From assembly GCA_009693785.1 (NCBI GenBank), contig SHWP01000017.1, forward strand, positions 1 to 55,417: 55,417 nt of DNA, written 5' to 3'. The translations under genes and the position numbers were made by a program. Positions within the stretch are counted from its first letter, which is position 1. Each line of letters starts with the position of its first letter. Shown here piece after piece: positions 7,679-15,438 of this stretch. Under the pieces are notes generated by a model, which saw nothing but the letters and a program-made list of their open reading frames with translations, searched no databases and was not told the DNA's origin. The DNA is from Rhodospirillaceae bacterium (GTDB lineage: Bacteria; Pseudomonadota; Alphaproteobacteria; Rhodospirillales; Rhodospirillaceae).

Positions 7679-8820
7679 ACGCACCATCTGTTGAGGGCCG
7701 CGGGTTCGACCGCAAAAGACTGGCGGGGTTCGTGCGCAAGGAATGGCTGCAAGTGGTGCGCGACCCTTCGAGCATTATTGTCGCGGTGATCTTGCCGCTC
7801 TTTCTGCTTTTTCTGTTTGGCTTTGGCGTGTCGCTTGATGCCAAGCACCTGCCCATGGCTGTGGTGATCGAAACTTCCGCGCCCGAAGCCCATGACTTTC
7901 TCGCTTCACTCAGGGCCACGCCATACTTGGTGCCGCAGGTGGTCGAAAACCGCATCGCAGCCGCAAGCCTATTACGCGATGGCAAGGTGAAAGGCATTGC
8001 GCTGTTGGGCGATGACTTCGGTGCCAAAATGAACGGGGCAGGTGCCGCGCCCATTCAGGTGCTGGTCAATGGCACCGATGCCAACACCGCGCGCCTCATG
8101 CAAGGTTATGTGCAAGGGGCTTGGGCTTTGTGGCTGGTACATCGCGAGCACGTCAACCCCGGCTCGCAAATCAGCCCCGTGGTGGCCCAATTCCGCGTGT
8201 GGTTCAACGAAACTATCGACAGCCATAAATCCATCGTGCCGGGTTTGATCGCGGTGATCATGACATTGATCGGCGCGCTGCTTACTGCCCTGGTGATTGC
8301 ACGCGAATGGGAGCGCGGCACCATGGAGGCTTTGCTAACCACGCCGCTAACGAAATCGGAACTGATTATCGGCAAGCTCGTGCCTTATTTCGTGCTGGGC
8401 ATGGGCGGCATGAGTGTCAGCGTGGTCGTGGCGTTGACGATTTTTCAAATCGGTTATCGCGGTTCGTTCATCGTCCTATTCATCTCGGCTTCGTTCTTCA
8501 TGTTGACGGTGCTGGGTTTCGGCTTGATGGTCTCGACGCTCACGCGCAATCAATTCACAGCTTCCATCGTCGCCATCACCGGCACCATGATGCCTGCGAT
8601 TTTGCTGTCGGGTTTCATTTTCGACATTCGTTCGATGCCGCTGGTCATTCAAGTTCTGACGGCCATTGTGCCCGCGCGATATTTCGTTGAAATCCTGAAG
8701 ACCTTATTTTTGGCTGGAAACATTTGGTCAGTGATTGGGCCTAACATGGCAGCCCTTGCCGCCATGGCCACACTGTTCCTGACCATCACGTTTCGCGCCA
8801 CACGCCGGAGGCTGGCATGA
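7675..8820 (+). CDS. ABC-2 type permease (YbhS-like)
   Basis: The 381-residue membrane protein has one N-terminal helix (about residues 35-52), a large periplasmic domain, then five C-terminal helices with the ABC-2 motif EWERGTMEALLTTPL in a cytoplasmic loop, the usual coupling region of this family. The start ATG overlaps the ybhF stop as ATGA, indicating translational coupling. It pairs with the homologous permease that follows to make the membrane pore of the exporter. The substrate is not predictable from sequence; the E. coli counterpart has been linked to drug and cation efflux. Confidence 0.9.
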   Translation: MNAPSVEGRGFDRKRLAGFVRKEWLQVVRDPSSIIVAVILPLFLLFLFGFGVSLDAKHLPMAVVIETSAPEAHDFLASLRATPYLVPQVVENRIAAASLLRDGKVKGIALLGDDFGAKMNGAGAAPIQVLVNGTDANTARLMQGYVQGAWALWLVHREHVNPGSQISPVVAQFRVWFNETIDSHKSIVPGLIAVIMTLIGALLTALVIAREWERGTMEALLTTPLTKSELIIGKLVPYFVLGMGGMSVSVVVALTIFQIGYRGSFIVLFISASFFMLTVLGFGLMVSTLTRNQFTASIVAITGTMMPAILLSGFIFDIRSMPLVIQVLTAIVPARYFVEILKTLFLAGNIWSVIGPNMAALAAMATLFLTITFRATRRRLA

Positions 8821-9959
8821 ACACGCCAGATCAGCCACGCCTGCGTGAGGCGATTGCGCGCATCGGTTTTTTGGTGCGCCGCGAGTTTCTCACCATCTGG
8901 CGCGATAAGCGCAGCCGTACGGTGCTGATTCTGCCGCCCATTTTGCAGTTGTTCATGTTTAGCTATGCGGCGACCTTCGATGTCAATAACGTGCCGCTAG
9001 CTGTATTCAACGAGGATTCGAGCGTTGAAAGCCGCGACCTTGTCGCCAATTTTACCGCCTCGCGGACTTTTACCGATACGGCACGACCAACATCATGGCC
9101 CGAGGCGCAAGATTTGATCGATCGCGGCAAGGTACTGATGGTGTTGCGCGTGCCCACGAACTTTAGCCGAGAGTTGAAGTCTGGCCATAGCCCTGAAATT
9201 CAAGTGGTGGTCGATGGCCGTCAATCCAACACCGCGCTGATTACCTTGGCCTATGTGAATTCGATCATCGAGGAGTTCAGCCGCGAACGCGCGCAAACTT
9301 TGGGCCAACGCGCACAGCCGCCGGTGCTAGTGCAGCGCGCGTGGTTTAACCCCAACATGACGAGCCAATGGTTCATCGTGCCGGGGTTGGGGGCCACCCT
9401 GACCATGATCATCGCCACGCTGATTTCGGCGTTGTCCATCGCGCGTGAAAAAGAGCTGGGCACCTTCGAGCAACTCCTGGTCACACCCTTGCGCCCCTAT
9501 GAACTTCTGATCGGCAAGATCATCCCCGCCGCTGTGCTGGCCATGGGCGAGGGCTTGTTGCTGGGCGTGCTGGGAATCTGGTTCTTCGGCGTGCCCCTGC
9601 GCGGCGACGTGGCCATGCTGGTGTTGGGCTTGGCGGTGTTCATGCTGTCGGTGACCAGTTGCGGCCTGATGATCTCGGCGTTGACGAGCACGCAACAGCA
9701 AGCGCAAATCGCTGGGTTTTGTTACATCATGCCTTGCGTGATTTTGTCGGGCTTCACGACACCCATTGAAAACATGCCTGCATGGATACAAGCCATCACC
9801 TATCTAAATCCACTGCGGTATGTCTTGGTCATTAATCGCGGAGTGTTCTTGCAAGACATGCCCGCGCTGGTGGCCTTGAACCAGCTATGGCCAATGGCGG
9901 TGATCGGGGTCTTCACGGCAGCGTGCGCGATTGCACTGTTCCGGCGGCGAGTGCTTTAA
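8817..9959 (+). CDS. ABC-2 type permease (YbhR-like)
   Basis: The 380-residue protein is homologous to the preceding permease, with the same topology: an N-terminal helix, a periplasmic domain and five C-terminal helices, with REKELGTFEQLLVTPL as the coupling-loop motif. Its start overlaps the preceding stop as ATGA, so the two permeases are probably made in equal amounts and act as a heterodimer. It is the last gene of the tetR operon. Its stop overlaps by four bases the stop of the converging PAS_5 gene, with no recognisable terminator between them. Confidence 0.9.
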   Translation: MNTPDQPRLREAIARIGFLVRREFLTIWRDKRSRTVLILPPILQLFMFSYAATFDVNNVPLAVFNEDSSVESRDLVANFTASRTFTDTARPTSWPEAQDLIDRGKVLMVLRVPTNFSRELKSGHSPEIQVVVDGRQSNTALITLAYVNSIIEEFSRERAQTLGQRAQPPVLVQRAWFNPNMTSQWFIVPGLGATLTMIIATLISALSIAREKELGTFEQLLVTPLRPYELLIGKIIPAAVLAMGEGLLLGVLGIWFFGVPLRGDVAMLVLGLAVFMLSVTSCGLMISALTSTQQQAQIAGFCYIMPCVILSGFTTPIENMPAWIQAITYLNPLRYVLVINRGVFLQDMPALVALNQLWPMAVIGVFTAACAIALFRRRVL

Positions 9960-10503
9960 CTAGGCTTGCTCGGCGCACTGACGCGCAATGCATGTTGCGG
10001 CACGCCAAAGCCCACGTCGAACCATTTGACCTCATTCTTATCGACGTGATCCTTGATGCCGTCCCGTTCAGTGTTCAGACCCTCAACGTTCGACAGCATC
10101 ACAAGCCGTTTGGGCCGGCCCGGGCTCGCCGCGAGGGGCAGCGAGAGACTTTCAAGGTGCGCGGCCTTGTCCGCTTTGGTGACATAGTGGCTGGCGGCCC
10201 GGATGCCGCAAGGTTGCGATACGCATGTGGTCATGTTGGCTAGAATCGTGGGCCGGGCGTCCTGAGATTTTGCGGCGAGCCAACTTTGATTTTTGTAATT
10301 CACGCCCCAGCGTTCGACGACTTTGGTGCCTTGAAAACGCACCACAACGTCATCCGTCATACAGTCGAACATAACGATGTGGGGGCAATGCGCGGAATGA
10401 TCTGATCCAGATAATCCTCGGATCTCGGGATCGCGCTGCTTTGGCACAAGCTACGCCAATGGTCGAAGAAGAGTTGTGTGAGTTCGGATTCAAACACGCT
10501 CAA
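9956..10503 (-). pseudogene. PAS_5 family protein, frameshifted in a C homopolymer
   Basis: The open frame from 10447 lacks the family N-terminus. That part lies in the next frame upstream, starting near a TTG at 10503 or a GTG at 10497 and reading FDHWRSL, IPRSEDYLDQ and IPRIAP, which matches the PAS_5 paralogs at 11554 and 12112. The frames meet at the run of five G at 10381-10385 (five C in the gene). One extra C restores ...IAP-HIVMFDC in perfect register with IAP/LAP-NLILFDC of the paralogs and gives a protein of about 180 residues. The cause is a true one-base deletion or a homopolymer sequencing error. The rest (VVRFQGTKVVERWG and FDVGFGVP) is well conserved. Confidence 0.75.
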
Positions 10504-10519
10504 TGCACATTACACGTTA

Positions 10520-11071
10520 TTAGAGAAACCAGAGGGCTCCTACATATCTTAACGCGAACCGCCTGTCGAGACCGAGCCAATGACCCGATGGTGTCAGCAC
10601 GATGACCAGAGCGAGGATGCACAACGGGATGAGCGAGGCGTCGTAATATCCGCCGATACCGAAGTTAAACATCAAAAAGATTGCGACCGCACCAGCCCAG
10701 CGCGTGCCGAGCCCCAAGAAAAAGCCAAGGCCCGCACCGAGTTCGCCTAACGTAACAAGAATGCCAATGGGCAAGTGCAGCGGAATCCCAAACGTTTTGA
10801 GATACATAAGTCCGAACGCTTCGATAGCGCTGGGTTCGGTGAGCGCAGTCAGGTCGGCCACGCGTGCCTCGAACACGCCCTTCAGATAATCCGTCCAAGC
10901 CCAGCCATTGCGCAGCTTGTTGATGCCGGCGGAAAAAAAGAACAGCCCCATGAAATAACGGATAAAGATGACCGTTGTGACGCCAACATATTTCAGCGGC
11001 GCTGCGCGAAACGAGGCGAGAGACCAACTGAACGCTTTGGTTAGAACGGCAGCTATCGAGGCATCGGTCAT
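10520..11071 (-). CDS. DoxX-family membrane protein
   Basis: The 183-residue protein starts at ATG 11071, which overlaps the stop of the upstream gene as ATGA; a longer frame exists but this coupled start fits best. It has four membrane helices with DoxX-like features: IRYFMGLFFFSAGINKL at helix 1, GLMYLKTFG, GILVTLGELGAGLGFFLGLGTRWA at helices 2-3, and a final helix before SGHWLGLDRRF. DoxX proteins are small quinone- or thiosulfate-linked or redox-associated membrane proteins. Translational coupling with a small exported cysteine-containing protein suggests the two act together in the envelope. Confidence 0.8.
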   Translation of the reverse strand: MTDASIAAVLTKAFSWSLASFRAAPLKYVGVTTVIFIRYFMGLFFFSAGINKLRNGWAWTDYLKGVFEARVADLTALTEPSAIEAFGLMYLKTFGIPLHLPIGILVTLGELGAGLGFFLGLGTRWAGAVAIFLMFNFGIGGYYDASLIPLCILALVIVLTPSGHWLGLDRRFALRYVGALWFL

Positions 11072-11523
11072 GGTGTCGTAGCCTTTTGATTTGGCGTGCG
11101 GCATTGACCGAGCGAGCCGCCATCGCTGCCTATCCACGCACCGGTGCGCCGGTCAATCGTAGCGCCGGGTACTTCGATCTTGGCTTCTTTAAGACTGAGC
11201 CGTGCTTCCCCGGCTGCGCTTTGGATTGTGCGATCCGATGTGATCACGGGGCGGCTTTCCCAAGCGCCAGGGCCTAGGCCTGGCACAAAATCCAGCACGG
11301 TGCGCATCTGTCCCAAGAATGTTTTCTTCTGGAAGCGGTAAGTTGTGACCGGCGTGTCCGATGATGTCGGCCGGCATTCCAGGCTCGCTTCGCACATGGT
11401 GCACAGCTCGCCGAATTGATTTTGCAGCAGCATGAATGGCGCTTCGTTTGCGGGCTGTGCGCTTGTGCTTGCGCTAAGACCTGCGAGACTTAACCCCAGT
11501 ATCCACAATGTTGCAAAACGCAT
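11068..11523 (-). CDS. small exported protein with CxxC motif, unknown
   Basis: The 151-residue product has a signal peptide (residues 1-22, ending TSAQ or SAQPA). The mature part contains LCTMCEASLEC, a CxxC plus a third nearby cysteine, and one further C-terminal cysteine. No family is recognised. It is translationally coupled to the DoxX gene (ATGA) and lies among three PAS_5 genes on the same strand. The CxxC could bind metal or take part in thiol chemistry beside DoxX, but this is inference from context. Confidence 0.65.
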   Translation of the reverse strand: MRFATLWILGLSLAGLSASTSAQPANEAPFMLLQNQFGELCTMCEASLECRPTSSDTPVTTYRFQKKTFLGQMRTVLDFVPGLGPGAWESRPVITSDRTIQSAAGEARLSLKEAKIEVPGATIDRRTGAWIGSDGGSLGQCRTPNQKATTP

Positions 11524-11553
11524 TTTGCCCTCGTCCTCAACATCACCCCGAGC

Positions 11554-12081
11554 TTAACGCATCGGCTCGGTTTCTGGAACGCCAAAACCTGCATTCACCC
11601 ATCCAAGATTGATCGTGCCTTGCCACCCCGTGGCGCGCTCGTCGTATTGCATGGTGTCGAGCCCGACGGAACAGTTCACGATGCGTGGCGGGCGGCCCTC
11701 ACGCACGGCCAAGGGCAAGCTAACGGCTTCGACGCGCAGGCTGCGTTGGATGCTGGTGATGAAGGTTGCCTCGGTCCAAAGTCCGCAGGGGTGGCGGATG
11801 ATCGCCCAAACATCGGCGAGCACAGCGGATGGCGGAAGGTGCGAGTTGACGCTAAACCAACTCTTGCCGGTGTGGTTTTCACCCCGCCGTGTGATCAAGG
11901 CGCTGCCGTGAAACCGTACCAGCATGTCATCAGGCAAACAATCGAACAGTATGAGGTTGGGCGCCAGGTGCGGCGGTAGCCGGTCGAGGTAATCATCCGC
12001 CCGGGGAATAGCTTGGCCTTGGCACTGGCTGCGCCAATACTCCAACGCCTCGCGCGTTAGCGGCGATTGGAAATGATCCAT
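11554..12081 (-). CDS. PAS_5 family (PAS-fold) protein, copy 2
   Basis: The 175-residue protein matches the proteobacterial single-domain PAS_5 pattern: EALEYWRSQCQGQAIPRADD at the N-terminus, then LAPNLILFDCLPDDMLVRF, a G-TGKSW loop, a central helix, HPCGLW, and a C-terminal FGVP motif. PAS_5 proteins are single PAS folds of unknown ligand, often present in many copies in alphaproteobacteria. It shares the end GFGVP with its two neighbours. The gap to the upstream PAS_5 gene is 30 bases and to the exported protein downstream also 30 bases, so the group is probably one operon. Confidence 0.75.
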   Translation of the reverse strand: MDHFQSPLTREALEYWRSQCQGQAIPRADDYLDRLPPHLAPNLILFDCLPDDMLVRFHGSALITRRGENHTGKSWFSVNSHLPPSAVLADVWAIIRHPCGLWTEATFITSIQRSLRVEAVSLPLAVREGRPPRIVNCSVGLDTMQYDERATGWQGTINLGWVNAGFGVPETEPMR

Positions 12082-12111
12082 GCGGCATTCTTCTACGGAT
12101 ACGACGTCGGA

Positions 12112-12642
12112 TCAAGGCGGCAGAGGGTCAACTGCTGGAACGCCAAAACCCACGTCGACCCATTGCAGTGTGCGCGGCGGTGACCAGCCCCGCGAGTGTT
12201 CGTCGTAGCCAAGAGCCTCAAGTGAAAAGGTCCCGCAGATCACCCGTGGTGGCCGGTTGGCGCGCACGCGCAAGGGGTAACTCGAAGTCTCGACATTGAG
12301 ATTGCGCCCCGTGCTGGTCACGAAGCCACCGCGTGAGCAGCCGCCACACGGATGTTGATTCAGCATCAGAAAATTCGAACGTAAGCTGACAGGATTAACT
12401 TTGGCGTTGAAGTCGAACCAGTTCATGCCGGTCAAGTCTTTTCCCCAACGCTCGACAAGTTGCGTGCCGAGGAAGCGCACGATCAAAGCCTCGTTGATGA
12501 TTTCGAACAGAATGAGAGATGGTGCAAGCTTGGGCGGGACATGGTCGAAAAAATCCTCGGTTGCGGGCAACGTGCCGCCCTGGCGTTGGCTCTGCCAGTA
12601 GGCCAATAACTCCGTCGAGAGAGGCGACACGAACTCGGGCAT
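12112..12642 (-). CDS. PAS_5 family (PAS-fold) protein, copy 3
   Basis: From ATG 12642 (MPEFVSPLSTELLAYW) the product is 176 residues and collinear with copy 2, which starts MDHFQSPLTREALEYW. A longer frame starting at 12696 has no support. It contains LAPSLILFE, LIVRFLGTQLVERWG, LTGMNWFDF, HPCGGC and the FGVP end. It is the most upstream gene of the minus-strand group that ends at 9956. The CGGC in the middle is specific to this copy and may change its ligand or redox behaviour. Confidence 0.75.
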   Translation of the reverse strand: MPEFVSPLSTELLAYWQSQRQGGTLPATEDFFDHVPPKLAPSLILFEIINEALIVRFLGTQLVERWGKDLTGMNWFDFNAKVNPVSLRSNFLMLNQHPCGGCSRGGFVTSTGRNLNVETSSYPLRVRANRPPRVICGTFSLEALGYDEHSRGWSPPRTLQWVDVGFGVPAVDPLPP

Positions 12643-12813
12643 AGTGCACGGGCTAAGTTGGTTTGCGGGCCGGTCACACAGTGGCCATGCCAGCACCTAC
12701 CTTACCAATTCCGGACTTGAACGGGGAACTTATATGGAGATGAATCGCGCGCTTTATTGTACTTATTATGATTAATATACGGCTCGTTATTGGGATCAGG
12801 TGTGGAGTTGAGC

Positions 12814-13797
12814 ATGGAACATCGACAGTTGGGTCGTTCAGGGCTGAAGGTGTCGGCCGTCGGGTTGGGGTGTAACAACTTCGGCATGATTATCGACGCA
12901 GTCCAGACCAAAGTCGTGGTCGATAAGGCCATAGACCTGGGTATCACGTTGTTCGACACCGCCGATGTCTATGGCAGCATGGGCAAGTCCGAGGAGTTTT
13001 TGGGCCAAGCGCTTGGCGCGCGCCGCAAAGACATCATTCTTGCAACAAAGTTCGGTAATCCGATGGGTCAGGGGCCCATGCTCGGTGGGGGCGGGTCGCG
13101 GCGTTATATCATGAGCGCGGCGGAGGCGAGCTTGAAGCGGCTGAACACCGATTATATCGATCTCTATCAAATCCACACCCCCGACCTACACACGCCTATC
13201 GACGAAACCATGCGCGCCATGGATGACTTGGTGCATCAGGGCAAGGTGCGTTACATCGGGCATTCGAATTTTTCGGGCTGGCAAACGGTCGATGCCTCGT
13301 GGACGGCCAAGGCCTTGAATTTGTCGCCGTTTGTATCGGCGCAAAACCGTTACAGCCTGCTCAGCCGCGACATCGAGGCGGAATTGGCGCCTGCGTGTAT
13401 GGCGCACGGGGTTGGCATTCTGCCGTACTTTCCGTTGGAAAGCGGCATGCTCACGGGCAAATACAAACGCGGCGAAAAGCCTGCCGAGGGCACGCGCTAT
13501 GCGGCGTGGTCGAGCCGTGGGGCGATGGCGAACCGCTTTTTCGGCGATGACCGGTTCGCCAAGATCGAACCGTTGCAAGCGCTCTGTGCTCAATATGGCC
13601 ATAGCATGCTCGATATGGCGATGGGCTGGCTGCTGTCGAAGCCTTATGTGTCCAGCGTGATCGCCGGGGCAACCAAGCCCGAACAGCTTGAGCAGAACGT
13701 CAAGGCCGGGGAGTGGCGGCCCTCGCCTGAGGAAGCCGCCAAAATTGATGAAATTTCCCCGCCGCCCGGCGGCTTGGCGTTGCGCCCAACACGATGA
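12814..13797 (+). CDS. aldo/keto reductase
   Basis: The 327-residue product starts at ATG 12814 behind a GGAG. It is a TIM-barrel aldo/keto reductase with the catalytic Asp and Tyr in FDTADVYG (D48, Y53), Lys in ATKFG (K79) and His in YQIHTPD. The barrel end has the NADPH-binding pattern SVIAGATKPEQLEQN. It reduces aldehydes or ketones with NADPH in the cytoplasm. The substrate is not predictable. An AT-rich promoter-like stretch (TATTGTACTTATTATGAT) lies upstream, between it and the divergent PAS_5 group. Confidence 0.9.
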   Translation: MEHRQLGRSGLKVSAVGLGCNNFGMIIDAVQTKVVVDKAIDLGITLFDTADVYGSMGKSEEFLGQALGARRKDIILATKFGNPMGQGPMLGGGGSRRYIMSAAEASLKRLNTDYIDLYQIHTPDLHTPIDETMRAMDDLVHQGKVRYIGHSNFSGWQTVDASWTAKALNLSPFVSAQNRYSLLSRDIEAELAPACMAHGVGILPYFPLESGMLTGKYKRGEKPAEGTRYAAWSSRGAMANRFFGDDRFAKIEPLQALCAQYGHSMLDMAMGWLLSKPYVSSVIAGATKPEQLEQNVKAGEWRPSPEEAAKIDEISPPPGGLALRPTR

Positions 13798-13969
13798 GTC
13801 TTTGCTTCTTCAGGGCAAGGATAATCTTGTTAACCGGCGGATGAAGCTCAGCTTTTCTGCGCTCGGGTGCCCCTTGGCGGCGTGCGGTTGAGGCACTAAG
13901 TTGGCCCGTGAACGTCAGGTCCTCTCCTGTCAAGCACACACACTCTATATATAAGCCCGGGCCGCATCC

Positions 13970-15421
13970 ATGAACGCTATTCGCCGCAATAGTTTACCTG
14001 TCCGCAACCCCCGCACCGGCGAGGTGGACTACCACATCACCCCGCCCACGGCCGAGGAGATGGCGGCCACCTGCAAGGGATTGCGCGCGGCACAAGTGGA
14101 GTGGGCCGCAGCCCCCATTGAGCACCGCGTGGCCGTGATGCGCAAATGGGCCGACGAGATCGAGAAGAACCGCGACGCCATCACAAAGGCCGAGTCCGCC
14201 GACACAGGCAGATTTAGAATTGCCAAGGAAACCCCCGATGCGGTGGTTTGGGGCATTCGCGGTTGGGCCGATAATGCGCCCACCATTGTGAAAAAGGCGC
14301 TGTTGGAGGGCAACTCCAGCATCATGCCGCACATCAAGTTCCGCTCGCAGCTCAAACCCTTTCCGTTGTTGGGCGTCATCAGCCCGTGGAATTTTCCGAT
14401 GATGCTCTCGGCCATCGACGCCACACCGGCGTTGCTAGCGGGCTGTGCGGCCATCATCAAACCCAGCGAAGTCACGCCGCGCTTTGTCGAGCCGTTGATG
14501 GAGACGATTCTAAAAGTGCCCGAACTGGCGAAAGTACTCACGTACGTCGTGGGCGGCGGCGAAACCGGCCAGCAGTTAATTGAGAATGTCGATATCGTCT
14601 GCTTCACCGGCAGCGTGCCCACCGGGCGCAAGGTGGCCGAGGCCTGCGCACGCCGGTTCATTCCAGTGTTTTTGGAACTGGGCGGCAAGGACCCGGTGAT
14701 CGTGACGGAAAACGCCGATCTGGAACGCGCCACCGATGCGGTGTTGCGTGGCACGGTCTATGCCACCGGGCAAATTTGTTTTTCCATCGAACGCGTCTAT
14801 GTGCAGGAAAAAATTCATGACGCGTTCGTCGACAAGCTGGTGAAAAAAGCTGAACAGGTAGAGTTGAATTACCCCGATATCCACAAGGGCCATATCGGCC
14901 CGTTCATCTTCGGCAAGCAGGCGGGCATCGTCGACGCACAATTGGATGATGCGGTTCAGCATGGCGCCAAAATACGCACCGGCGGCAAAAGCCAGAACCT
15001 GGGCGGCGGCTTGTATATGCGCCCGACCGTGGTCACGGGTGTGACGCATGACATGAAGATCATGCAGGATGAAACCTTCGGGCCCGTCATTCCAGTAGTA
15101 AAATACAAAACGAAGGATGAAGCCGTGAAGCTCGCCAACGACACGGTGTTTGGATTGTCGGGTTCAGTGATCGCGGGCAGCGAGGAAGAAGCACTTGAGT
15201 TGGGTTCGCAAATCGACGCTGGCGGCATCAGTTTACAAGACACCACACTCACGGGGGCGATCTTGCGCGATGCGGAAAAAACCTCGTTCAATCTGTCGGG
15301 CATGGGCGGCAGCCGCATGGGCCCGGCGTCGATCTTGCGCTTCTATCGCAAGAAGGCGCTGATGACGAACACCATCAAGCCGCAAGACATGCGCGAGATC
15401 CGTGAATTACCTGCCGTCTAG
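13970..15421 (+). CDS. NAD(P)-dependent aldehyde dehydrogenase
   Basis: The 483-residue enzyme has the full aldehyde dehydrogenase set: PWNFP (140-144), the cofactor lysine in IIKPSE (K164), FTGSVPTG as the Rossmann glycine motif, the general base in LELGGK (E236), the nucleophile in TGQICFS (C270) and ETFGP near the C-terminus. It oxidises an aldehyde to an acid. The substrate class (semialdehyde or aromatic aldehyde) cannot be assigned. It follows the aldo/keto reductase by about 170 bases, a gap that holds a TATATATAAG element, so it may have its own promoter. Confidence 0.92.
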   Translation: MNAIRRNSLPVRNPRTGEVDYHITPPTAEEMAATCKGLRAAQVEWAAAPIEHRVAVMRKWADEIEKNRDAITKAESADTGRFRIAKETPDAVVWGIRGWADNAPTIVKKALLEGNSSIMPHIKFRSQLKPFPLLGVISPWNFPMMLSAIDATPALLAGCAAIIKPSEVTPRFVEPLMETILKVPELAKVLTYVVGGGETGQQLIENVDIVCFTGSVPTGRKVAEACARRFIPVFLELGGKDPVIVTENADLERATDAVLRGTVYATGQICFSIERVYVQEKIHDAFVDKLVKKAEQVELNYPDIHKGHIGPFIFGKQAGIVDAQLDDAVQHGAKIRTGGKSQNLGGGLYMRPTVVTGVTHDMKIMQDETFGPVIPVVKYKTKDEAVKLANDTVFGLSGSVIAGSEEEALELGSQIDAGGISLQDTTLTGAILRDAEKTSFNLSGMGGSRMGPASILRFYRKKALMTNTIKPQDMREIRELPAV

Positions 15422-15438
15422 CCGTATAAAGAGCACCC

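Noticed and set aside
9956-10447. The short PAS_5 frame as a complete gene starting at 10447
   Set aside because: The missing N-terminal third is present in the next frame and matches the paralogs, so the short frame is a product of the frameshift.
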